From Planctomycetota bacterium (lineage in GTDB: Bacteria; Planctomycetota; UBA1135; GCA-002748355), in assembly GCA_027021385.1 (NCBI GenBank), contig JALUUL010000043.1, forward strand, positions 1 through 44,189: 44,189 nt of DNA, in the 5' to 3' direction. Position numbers and translations under genes: made by a program. Positions 16,552 to 24,473 of the stretch are shown here, piece by piece (position 1 is the first letter of the stretch; each line of letters starts with the position of its first letter). The notes under the pieces are model-generated. The model did no database searches. It was not told where the DNA came from and worked only from the letters and a program-made list of their open reading frames with translations.

Positions 16552-18261
16552 TCAGCGTTCCGCCCGGAGCAGGAGTCGCTGCACCTCGAGGGAGGAAGGC
16601 GCCGCGAGGACTTCGCGACTCAAGCTCTCCGCCGCAGGAGCCGTCCACTTCCTCAGGGCCTTGCGAATCCTGGGGCTTCGTACCGGAGAGACCGAGAACG
16701 AGCGGAAGCCGACCCCGAGGAAGAACGGAAGCCGGAGGGGATCCGCGGCCCCTTCCCCGAAAAGACGGCATTCCTTGCCAAAACGCCGTGTCTCCCGATG
16801 GAGGCGGTCGAGGAGTCGGAAGAGGGCGGGATGGAAGGTCCGGTAGTATTCCGAGACATGCAGGTTGTCCCGATCGGCCGCCAGGAGGTATTGCTGGAGA
16901 TCGTCCAGGGCGACGATGACGAAATCGGCCTCGTGGAGGAGCGCCTCGATCGAGAAGGCCGTCGCCGGAACCTCGACGACGACCCCGATCCTCGTCTCCC
17001 CGGCGCAATCGATCCCAGACTTCCGCAGGATCTCCCGCTCCTCGCGGACGGCGGTCCGTACCCGCTGGAGTTCCTGGACGGTCGTGACGAAGGGCACGGC
17101 GATCTCAATCGGTTCCTCCGAAGCCAGGCGAAGGAGAGCGCGAAGCTGCATCCGGAAGAGGGTGGATTCCCGCAGCAGGAGCCGGATCCCCTTCAATCCT
17201 AGGGCCGGATTCGGTTCGTTCCGCCTCGGGTAGCCGGGGAGGACCATATCCCCCGACAGGTCGAGGAGCCGGAACGTGACCGGGAGCCCGCCAGCCCGGG
17301 AACGCACTTCCTTGTAGTGATGGAGGAGCATGTCCTCCCCGGGGAGGGTCCGATCCACGAAGAACAGGAGTTCGGTCCGATAGAGCCCTACGCCCTCGAG
17401 GCCGGCGTCCATGGCCTGGCCCACGTCCCCGAGGTTGCCGCAGCTTCCCATCAAGGAGATCGGCGTCCCGTCCCCCAGTTCGTCCGGCCCCTCGTCCTCG
17501 AAGGAGACGGCCTCCCTGGCCTCGAGGACCCGGACCTCGTACTCCCTGCGCAACCTCTCCTCCGGATCCAGGTAGAGGACGCCCGTCCCCGCGTCGAGAA
17601 TGACGAAATCCCCGTCCTTCAGGCGGTCTCTCAGACCCTGGACCCCGGTGATCGCGGGAATACCCATCGACCTCGCGAGAATCGCGGCGTGGGAGTTGGG
17701 GCCTCCGCTCTCGGCCACGATTCCGAGGACCTTCGAACGGTCCAGGTGCTGCATGTCGGTGATCGAGAGCTTCCGGGAAACCAGGATATAAGGATCCTCG
17801 TCCGCCTCGTCGTCACCTTCCCCCTCCTCGACGGGCTCCAGGTTCCTCAGGACCCGAAGGGCGACGTCCCGGAGATCGAGGGCACACTCCTTGAGCTTCT
17901 CGTTCTCGACGAGTTCGAAGATCCGATCGAAATCCCGGACGACTGCGGCAAGGGCGTCCTCGAGAGGGAGGAGATGGCGCCGGATCCGTTCCTCGACATC
18001 CGCCAGGAAGGTCGGATCCTGCAAATAGGCCAAATGAACCCCGAGGATCTTGACCTCCTCCTTGCCGAGATCCTCTTCCACGGAGGCTTTCAACCGTTCG
18101 ACCTGGGCCTTGCTGCGGGAGACCGCGGCCAGAAAACGCTCGACCTCCGGCTCCGCCTGCGAGGCGGCCAGCCGGCGATTCCGGCTCCGGTCCAACTCGT
18201 AGCCACGGAGCTTGACCTTGCCGATCGCGACTCCCCCGCACACGGTGACGCCTTCGAGCAT
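16552..18261 (-). CDS. PTS enzyme I-like PEP-utilising protein with altered active site
   Basis: Homologue of phosphoenolpyruvate-protein phosphotransferase (enzyme I), which takes phosphate from PEP and passes it to HPr. 569 residues, close to E. coli EI. An N-terminal helical domain is followed by the swivelling phosphohistidine domain (GGPNSHAAILARSMGIPAI; His191 is the phospho-acceptor position) and a PEP-binding barrel: GEGLYRTE-like EGVGLYRTELLFF, FRLLDLSGDM, NPALGLKGIR, VVVEVPA (Glu430), and ALDDLQQY with Asp453/Asp454 where EI has NDL. The catalytic Cys (E. coli C502, in CGE) is replaced by Phe501 (RLFGEGAADP). Start at 18261 has AGGAGA 8 nt upstream, better than an upstream ATG at 18375. 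No HPr or EIIA gene is nearby. It could be a regulatory (nitrogen-PTS-like) protein. Confidence 0.87.
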   Translation of the reverse strand: MLEGVTVCGGVAIGKVKLRGYELDRSRNRRLAASQAEPEVERFLAAVSRSKAQVERLKASVEEDLGKEEVKILGVHLAYLQDPTFLADVEERIRRHLLPLEDALAAVVRDFDRIFELVENEKLKECALDLRDVALRVLRNLEPVEEGEGDDEADEDPYILVSRKLSITDMQHLDRSKVLGIVAESGGPNSHAAILARSMGIPAITGVQGLRDRLKDGDFVILDAGTGVLYLDPEERLRREYEVRVLEAREAVSFEDEGPDELGDGTPISLMGSCGNLGDVGQAMDAGLEGVGLYRTELLFFVDRTLPGEDMLLHHYKEVRSRAGGLPVTFRLLDLSGDMVLPGYPRRNEPNPALGLKGIRLLLRESTLFRMQLRALLRLASEEPIEIAVPFVTTVQELQRVRTAVREEREILRKSGIDCAGETRIGVVVEVPATAFSIEALLHEADFVIVALDDLQQYLLAADRDNLHVSEYYRTFHPALFRLLDRLHRETRRFGKECRLFGEGAADPLRLPFFLGVGFRSFSVSPVRSPRIRKALRKWTAPAAESLSREVLAAPSSLEVQRLLLRAER

Positions 18262-18369
18262 TCCCGCTTTCTCCTGATTCCGCGGTTCCCGGCTCGATCC
18301 GCTTCCACGCGGAAGCCCGGCCTGGGAAGATGATCCCTTCCCGGAATCCTGACCGCTCGGACCGAAACC

Positions 18370-19824
18370 TTGCAACTGTTTTGCCTCCTAGCCCTGCCGG
18401 CCCTCCTCCAGGGGGGCGGCTCCGACTTCATCCCCGATTCCACTCCGGATCCCGTCGCCGCGCTTCCTTTTCGGAAGGTCCGAACTCCGGACGGAAGCCT
18501 TTTCCTGGTCCTCTCCCGTCCCGGGCTCCCGCTCGCCCACTGGGCGAGCTTCACCCGGATGGGGCGGCGGGACGATCCGCCGGATCTCCCCGGACTCGCG
18601 GAGGCCTGCCATCTCTCGACCTTTTTCGGGACCTTCGACCTCGGAAGCCGGGATCCGGAACTCGAGAAAAAGGCTCTGGAGGAACTCGACGAGGCCCTGG
18701 AGCGCCTGGCCGCCGCCGGGAACCCGAAGGAACGGGCCGAGGCCTTCCGGGCCGTCCGGAGGAAGCGCGAAGCGGCCCGGAGTTTCGCGCGTCTCGATCG
18801 TTTCCGGCAAACCCTGGCCCGACTCCCCGCCTCCCCTCCCGAGATCGGAACGGATCTCGATGGATCCTATGTCCGCATCTCGGTTCCGGCGGCGCGTGTC
18901 CTCGATCTCGCAACCCTGATGCGGGCCCGGAGGCGCGAACCCGTCCTCCGGGAAGTCAGCCGTCTCCAGGAGAGGATCCGCAGGCGTCTCTCGGCCCTGG
19001 AAAGCCGGGATCTGAGTCCAGGCCTACGACAGGCGATCCTGACCGCGATCCAACGCCACCCCGTGCGCAACCTCGCCTTTCTCCCCGAACCCGAGGCCCC
19101 TCCCTGCACGAGGCGGAGGGCCCTCCGATTCTTCCGGGAACACCAGCGACCGGAGCGCAGTGTGACCGTGATCGTCGGCTCCTTCGATGCCGACGCGGTC
19201 GTCCGGGGGCTGTATCGCCTATTCCGATCCCCCCCGCCGGGGCGGGGACCCGATCCCGCTCCCCGCGAACCCCCGCCCGCGGGGGCTCACATCATGAGGC
19301 TGAAGACCCCCGGTCCCCCGACCCTGGTGCTCGCCTGGCGGGTCCCCGAGGGCATGGCGGCGGCCGACTTCGATCTCTGCCGCATGCTTCTCGACCCGAT
19401 CAGGGGGTTCCTCGCCCCGGAGAACCGAATCGGCGGATTCCGCCTGACGGGGCTGCGCTTCGATCCCTCTCCGATCGGGCGTAGGCCTCCGAGCCTCTCG
19501 ATCCTTCGGATCCTTCCCGAGACGGCCGAAGGTCTTCCCGACGACTTCCGGGACAGATGCCTCGAACGCCTAGATTCGCTTCTGGACGGTGAGGAAGGAG
19601 CCCGGGTTCTCGAGACCCTGCGGGCCGAGTGGACCCGGGGGAGACGGACCCTGAGCGAACGTCCCGCCCCCCTTGCCCTGGCAGTCGCGCGGGAGGCCGC
19701 CCTCGGATCATGGCCCCCGCCGCCTCCGAGCGGGGACCCGGAGGTCATGCGGCGGGTGGCAAGGAAACTCCTGGACCCCGCCGCCTCGACGAGCGTCTTC
19801 TCCGACCCGGCGGGGGAGCGATGA
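18370..19824 (+). CDS. Secreted M16-like protein with lost zinc motif
   Basis: 484 residues beginning at TTG 18370 with a hydrophobic signal-like start (MQLFCLLALPALLQ). The sequence then follows the M16 (pitrilysin/processing peptidase) pattern: GLAEACHLSTFFGT (about 74-87) aligns with GxAHxxEHMxFxGT. The zinc motif HxxEH is changed to ExxHL, so the protein is predicted to be catalytically dead. A long helical segment follows, as in PqqL-type M16 proteins (LEEKALEELDEAL-like, AVRRKREAAR, YVRISVPAARVLDLATLM), then VTVIVGSFDADAV, a typical M16 second-domain strand. It precedes a second M16-like lipoprotein with a 4-nt overlap. The start lacks a good ribosome-binding site. Confidence 0.72.
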   Translation: MQLFCLLALPALLQGGGSDFIPDSTPDPVAALPFRKVRTPDGSLFLVLSRPGLPLAHWASFTRMGRRDDPPDLPGLAEACHLSTFFGTFDLGSRDPELEKKALEELDEALERLAAAGNPKERAEAFRAVRRKREAARSFARLDRFRQTLARLPASPPEIGTDLDGSYVRISVPAARVLDLATLMRARRREPVLREVSRLQERIRRRLSALESRDLSPGLRQAILTAIQRHPVRNLAFLPEPEAPPCTRRRALRFFREHQRPERSVTVIVGSFDADAVVRGLYRLFRSPPPGRGPDPAPREPPPAGAHIMRLKTPGPPTLVLAWRVPEGMAAADFDLCRMLLDPIRGFLAPENRIGGFRLTGLRFDPSPIGRRPPSLSILRILPETAEGLPDDFRDRCLERLDSLLDGEEGARVLETLRAEWTRGRRTLSERPAPLALAVAREAALGSWPPPPPSGDPEVMRRVARKLLDPAASTSVFSDPAGER

Positions 19825-21995
19825 GGGGTTCCGGCAGTCCCCGGTTCGGGATCCTCGTCGCGGCCCTTCTTCTCGCCCCGTCCTGCGGCGGCGGGCCGGA
19901 ACCGGACCCCCGCGCCGGGCTCCCCGAGCCCGCCCCTCCCCCCGAACCCGAAACCCGCCCGGCTCCTCCCCCGGAGATCGACGAGGAACCCCTTCCCCCG
20001 CTCCCCCCCCCGAGCGCGGAGACGGGCTTCCGCTACGTCTTCGATCGAAAACGCCTGCCGAACGGTTTGAGACTCCTGATCGGGAAGGCCCCGGAAGGGG
20101 AGACCGCGCGTCTCGTTGTCCAGATCGAGGCTGGACCCGAGTTCGATCCCCCCGGCAAGGCGGGCCTCGCCGCGAGAACCGCGAGGACCCTCCTCTCGGC
20201 GCTCGAGGCTTCACCCGAGTTTTCGGAACTCGACGCCGGCCTCGAACTGGAGATCGGTCCCCCCGGCGTCCGCTTCCTTCTCCGCTGTCCCCCCCGGAAC
20301 CTGGGCCACGCCCTGCCCCTCCTGTTCCAGGGTCTCGTCGAGCCCGACCTGGGAGCCGCGGACCTCGCATCCCCCGGGCGCAGCCGAATGTCCGTGCCCC
20401 CCGCCGAACGCCTCCTCACCTGGTACCGGCGCCGCCTCCTCGGAGAGACCCCTCCTCCCCCGGAAAGGGTGTCGCGGGAATCGGCGGCCTTGAATCCCGC
20501 GGCCATCGACCTCTTCCACCGGCACTACTACCGGCCCGGATCCACGACCCTCCTCGTCCTCTCCCCGAAGCTCGAGAGGAAGACCCTGCGCGAGGCCCTC
20601 CGCCCCTTCGAGGAATGGAAGACCGCTCCCCCGCTGCAGAGCCCTCCCCTCGGCCCGATCCTTCCTCTCGCCTGGGGCAGGGACCCCCGCCCCGGTGGAG
20701 GAACCACTGCCTTCGGATCACCCGCCCTGAGGGTCTCGCTGATCTTCCCCGACCCCTCTCCCGAGTTCCTGGGCGACGCACGACCCGAGATCCTCTGGCA
20801 GGCCTTCTGCGCCGACGGCTCCGGAGGGACGCTGAGCCGCGTGCTGGCCTCGAAGGGGCTCACCCCATTCCCCGCCGGGATCGACTCCCCGAGGGGACAG
20901 AGGATGGCCGTCCGGTGCCTCGACTTCGAGATCCCAGAAGACCGCTTCCGCGACCTGCTCTCGGCCGTTCGGGAGGCGATCACGCTCCTCTCGCAGGATC
21001 CCCCCGACCCGACTCTCTGGCGGACGGCCCTGTCCCGAGCGAACCTCGCCTGGAACCTGAAACTGGACGACCCCGAGGAGCGCTGGAGGATCCTGCTTGC
21101 CGCGGACCGCGCGGGTCTGCCCGGGGACCTCGACGAAAAGGTCCGGCGAAGTCTCTCCGAAGCGCGCCCCCAGGACCTTCCCGACCTCGTCGCGACCTGG
21201 CTCCGACCCGCCGTGCTCGTCCTCGGGCCGGAGGGGACCCGGCCCGAGGGAGCCGTCCTCCTCGAGGGAGAGGAAGCCGAGAACCGACCGGGCACAGCCC
21301 TTTCGGGCATCCGCGCCTTCCCCGAGGCCCGGAAACCCGACGAGGAGGAGGTGGCCCGTCTCCTCTCCAAGGCGAGGCTCGCGATCGGAGGCGAGACCTT
21401 GACCGCGAAGAAGGTGTTCCGTTACGAGGCCGAGCTCCACCTGATCGGAGCCCTCCCCTGTCTCGATCGCTGGAAGCTGCGATTCCGGGGAAAGAAAACC
21501 GAGGGGGAAACGGATCCGGTCGTCCTCTCCGCGATCCGGCGCCGCAGGATCCTCCGTACGGAGATCCTGACCCGAATGGAGGGAGGGAAATGCATCGAAT
21601 CCCTGTCGGGGACCGAACGGAAACTCTCCCCGGAGGAATCCTCCTGGTTCCGGATGGAGGCCGTCCTCCATCCGGCCGTCCTCCTCGATCCAAAGGTCTT
21701 CCCGGACTCGGGCTTCCGGCCGGTCGGACGGATCCGTTCCCCCCAGGGGGTGGATCTCCTCGTCCTGGAGCCGGATCCGGATCGGACTCCGGGCCTCAGG
21801 ATCGCGATCGATCCCGACACGGGCCTCGTCCGCCGCGTCCAATGGCCCGAGTGGACTCCGGGACGAAAACCCAAGCAGGCGACCTGGCTCCTGCGCGACT
21901 ACAGGGACGCAGGCTCTCTCCGCCTCCCCTATGCGGCGTTCTTCTTCCGGGACGGCGCATACGAGGGAGAGATCGTGTTCCGTTATCGTCCTTGA
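19821..21995 (+). CDS. M16-like lipoprotein, second inactive paralogue
   Basis: 724 residues. The signal ends in lipobox LAPSC (Cys22), followed by a proline-rich linker of about 45 residues and then M16-like domains. The first fold unit (about 75-200) starts RLPNGLRLLIGKAPEGETARL and has GKAGLAARTARTLLSALEA where active members have the zinc motif; no HxxEH remains. The second unit (about 200-420) contains NPAAIDLFHRHYYRPGSTTL, then LLVLSPKLERKTLREALRPF, a signature of M16 C-lobes. The extra C-terminal ~220 residues look beta-rich and unfamiliar, and include SGTERKLSPEESSWFRMEAV. ATG 19821 overlaps the upstream stop by 4 nt. The pair probably forms a heterodimer; its activity is unclear. Confidence 0.7.
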   Translation: MRGSGSPRFGILVAALLLAPSCGGGPEPDPRAGLPEPAPPPEPETRPAPPPEIDEEPLPPLPPPSAETGFRYVFDRKRLPNGLRLLIGKAPEGETARLVVQIEAGPEFDPPGKAGLAARTARTLLSALEASPEFSELDAGLELEIGPPGVRFLLRCPPRNLGHALPLLFQGLVEPDLGAADLASPGRSRMSVPPAERLLTWYRRRLLGETPPPPERVSRESAALNPAAIDLFHRHYYRPGSTTLLVLSPKLERKTLREALRPFEEWKTAPPLQSPPLGPILPLAWGRDPRPGGGTTAFGSPALRVSLIFPDPSPEFLGDARPEILWQAFCADGSGGTLSRVLASKGLTPFPAGIDSPRGQRMAVRCLDFEIPEDRFRDLLSAVREAITLLSQDPPDPTLWRTALSRANLAWNLKLDDPEERWRILLAADRAGLPGDLDEKVRRSLSEARPQDLPDLVATWLRPAVLVLGPEGTRPEGAVLLEGEEAENRPGTALSGIRAFPEARKPDEEEVARLLSKARLAIGGETLTAKKVFRYEAELHLIGALPCLDRWKLRFRGKKTEGETDPVVLSAIRRRRILRTEILTRMEGGKCIESLSGTERKLSPEESSWFRMEAVLHPAVLLDPKVFPDSGFRPVGRIRSPQGVDLLVLEPDPDRTPGLRIAIDPDTGLVRRVQWPEWTPGRKPKQATWLLRDYRDAGSLRLPYAAFFFRDGAYEGEIVFRYRP

Positions 21996-22025
21996 TCCCT
22001 CCCCGAGCCGTTCCGGGAATCAAGG
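21990..22025. terminator. Bidirectional hairpin shared by converging genes
   Basis: CCTTGATCCC and GGGAATCAAGG form a 10-bp stem with one bulged A and a 15-nt loop. The stop codon of the M16-like gene (21993-21995) and the stop codon of the beta-barrel gene on the other strand (22020-22022) both sit inside the two arms. There is no T-tract, as in many high-GC terminators. The dyad is consistent with a shared terminator. Confidence 0.55.
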
Positions 22026-23186
22026 ACGGAACTCGAATCCCAGGAAGAAACGGTGTTTCCCGATCACGTCACGCCCGAGGTTCACGGGCTCCCGGGACTC
22101 GTTCGTGAGGTAGGAATACTCCGCCGTAATCGCCAGGGACTCGGAGAAATCGAAGCGAAGCTCGACCTGCCCCCCCCAGAAGATCTTCGATTCCGTCGTG
22201 GTCCCGAACTCGTCCGCTATGCGCACCCACTGCACTCTCGTCCCCGGACGGAGGGTGATCAGATCCGAGAGGAGGATGCGGTAGTCGAGTCGGCTGTCGA
22301 CATACCATTCGCCGATGGGTTTCGATGCGTCGTAGATATGGATGCGGTCGTCCTCGGCCGTCATGCCCGCATCCACGTTCAGAACCCAGGTGCCGCTGTT
22401 GGAATACGGGAAGTACCATTCGAGGTGCCCCCCCCCTCGGATCACGGAAGACGGCAGAGAACTCTCCCGCCCGGTGATCCCGAAGGAATCGTTGCTGTCG
22501 TTCCATTCCCGTTCGATCCAGACCGTGAGCAGGGATCCCCGGAAGGGCAACAGGCTCCTACGGTCGATCTCGAGCTTGTTGTCCTCCGCGATCAGGGATA
22601 GGCCGTAGACCTTGTAGTCCGACGGGAGCTTGAACGCCTGCGCGGTCCTGCCGTGCCTGGCGAACTCGTTGCGCCCATAGAAGGCTCCAATCTCCCCGCG
22701 CACGCCCTGGGCGACGTTCGTCGCGAAGGAGAGCCGAGCCCGCCAATCACGGATTCGGTATCCCCCGACCGTCTGGAATTTGTCGTTCTGGTAGAAACCC
22801 TCGCGCTCGAAACCGCCCCACTGCCGGCCGTAGACCTCGACCCGCGAATAGCCTTTCCCCGCTGACGGATCCCCCTGAGTGATCCCCGCATACCCGCCGT
22901 CCCGGCCGACGTAGAGATCCATGCGCCCCTGTCTTCCGAAGGGTTGGGCCTTTCGGTAATAGACGTGCCCGTCCAGTCCGTAGACGTCGTCGAGCTGCCT
23001 GCCCTCCTCCTTGCCCGAGGACAGGTTTCCAAGGATCCCGCCCCGGACCTCGAGGAAAGTCTCCTTCGCAAAGGGACGGTTGCGGACGCGGATCAGGTCC
23101 AAGTAACCGGGGGTTCCCGATTGGGCGATCAGGCTGCCGGAGCAGGGGAGCAAGGCTGCGAGGAGAAGGGCTTTCTTTCCTTGCAC
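22020..23186 (-). CDS. Predicted outer-membrane beta-barrel protein
   Basis: 388 residues with a cleavable signal peptide (about 1-22, ending SLIAQSG), then a long run of alternating polar and aromatic strands typical of barrels: GGYAGITQGDPSAGKGYSRV, SRVEVYGRQWGGFEREGFY, VGGYRIRDWRARLSF, GHLEWYFPYSNSGTW, RLDYRILLSDLITLRPGTRV. The C-terminal strand reads IGKHRFFLGFEFRP, with aromatic residues at alternating positions as in the BAM recognition strand. Start GTG 23186 has AAGGA upstream. No porin family is recognised. It stands alone, convergent with the M16 pair, and could be a channel or a structural barrel. Confidence 0.75.
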   Translation of the reverse strand: MQGKKALLLAALLPCSGSLIAQSGTPGYLDLIRVRNRPFAKETFLEVRGGILGNLSSGKEEGRQLDDVYGLDGHVYYRKAQPFGRQGRMDLYVGRDGGYAGITQGDPSAGKGYSRVEVYGRQWGGFEREGFYQNDKFQTVGGYRIRDWRARLSFATNVAQGVRGEIGAFYGRNEFARHGRTAQAFKLPSDYKVYGLSLIAEDNKLEIDRRSLLPFRGSLLTVWIEREWNDSNDSFGITGRESSLPSSVIRGGGHLEWYFPYSNSGTWVLNVDAGMTAEDDRIHIYDASKPIGEWYVDSRLDYRILLSDLITLRPGTRVQWVRIADEFGTTTESKIFWGGQVELRFDFSESLAITAEYSYLTNESREPVNLGRDVIGKHRFFLGFEFRP

Positions 23187-23289
23187 GGCGGCGATCCTTC
23201 AAAAAGAGTGGTCGGAGGCGGATCGGGCAAACCGCATCGTAGATCGCCCCCCCCTGGATTCCAGGATCGTGAACGGGCAGGCTCTAGGA

Positions 23290-24465
23290 ATGAACCCTCT
23301 CGAAACCGCCCTGGGCGCGGGTTCGGAGATCGTCTCCCTGCGCCGGGATTTCCACCGCAGTCCCGAACCCTCGTTCGAGGAGGCCGAAACGGCGCAAAGG
23401 GTCGCCTCCTACCTCGAAGGTCTGGGACTCGAGGTCCGCCGTTTCGAGGGATTCCACGGACTCTGGGCGGACCTCGATGTTCCGGGGGCGGATCGCCGCC
23501 TCCTGTTCCGAGCCGACATGGACGCCCTCTTGATGGACGAGGTCGCGGGGGGAACGAAGGACTCCTTTCTCTCGACTCGACCCGGAGTCGCACACTGCTG
23601 CGGGCACGACGCCCACATGGCGATGCTCCTCGTCGCGGCGAGGCTCCTCGTGGAGGGGGCGGTCCGCCCCGCCTGCAACCTCCGCTTCCTCTTCCAGCAC
23701 GCGGAAGAGAAGCCGCCGGGCGGCGCGCTCGACCTCTGCGGAGCGGGCTGCCTCGAGGGAGTCGACGAAGTATACGGCTTGCATGTCATCCCCCCCCTCC
23801 CCTCGGGGACCTTCGTCGTCCAGGAGGGCCCTTTGATGGCGGCGGCAGACGACTTCGAGATCATCGTCCGGGGCCGGGGAGGACACGCGGCGATGCCCCA
23901 CCTGGTCCTCGATCCGATCCCGGCCGCCGCCCAGGTCGTGAGCGCGGTCCAGCACCTCGTATCCCGCCGGACCGGCCCCTTCGGCTCCCTCGTCGTCAGC
24001 ATCTGCTCGATCCGGGGAGGGGGGGAAGCCAACAACGTCATCCCCGACGAAGTCAGGATGCTCGGAACGGCCCGCACCCTCGATCCCGAGCAGCGCGAGC
24101 GCCTCCCCGGCATGCTCGAGGAGTGCGTGAAGAACGCCGCGGCCTCCTGCTCCTGCGAAGGAGAGTTCCGCTACGAACGAGGCTATCCGGTCCTGGTCAA
24201 CGATCCCGGCGCGACCGCCCGGGCGCGGGAGGCGGTTCGGGCCCTCGCCGGGGATCCCGGACTGTTTCCAAGCCCCTCCCCCCTGATGGCCGGAGAGGAT
24301 TTCGCGTATTATCTCCAGCAGCGTCCCGGCTGTTACGTCTTCCTCGGAGTCGGAAACGAGACGAAGGGGATCGGCTCCCCGAACCACGCGACCGACTTCG
24401 ACGTCGATGAGGACGCGCTTCCCTTCGGAACCGCCTGGTTCCTCCAACTCGCCAACCGTCGATAG
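23290..24465 (+). CDS. M20 family amidohydrolase
   Basis: Zinc-dependent hydrolase of the M20D type, which removes N-acyl groups from amino acids or cleaves indole-3-acetyl-amino acid-like conjugates. 391 residues from the ATG at 23290. A GTG at 23269 (seven more residues) is possible, but the ATG has GGCAGG at a normal distance. Signatures: SLRRDFHRSPEPSFEE near the N-terminus, LLFRADMDALLMDE, HCCGHDAHMAMLL (metal site), QHAEEKPPGGA (catalytic glutamate region), the dimerisation domain starting FEIIVRGRGGHAAMPH, and MAGEDFAYYLQQRPG with the final metal region NHATDFDVDEDAL. No signal peptide, so it is cytoplasmic. A close link to the secreted neighbours is not evident. The substrate cannot be read from the sequence. 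Confidence 0.92.
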   Translation: MNPLETALGAGSEIVSLRRDFHRSPEPSFEEAETAQRVASYLEGLGLEVRRFEGFHGLWADLDVPGADRRLLFRADMDALLMDEVAGGTKDSFLSTRPGVAHCCGHDAHMAMLLVAARLLVEGAVRPACNLRFLFQHAEEKPPGGALDLCGAGCLEGVDEVYGLHVIPPLPSGTFVVQEGPLMAAADDFEIIVRGRGGHAAMPHLVLDPIPAAAQVVSAVQHLVSRRTGPFGSLVVSICSIRGGGEANNVIPDEVRMLGTARTLDPEQRERLPGMLEECVKNAAASCSCEGEFRYERGYPVLVNDPGATARAREAVRALAGDPGLFPSPSPLMAGEDFAYYLQQRPGCYVFLGVGNETKGIGSPNHATDFDVDEDALPFGTAWFLQLANRR

Positions 24466-24473
24466 GTCCCCTC

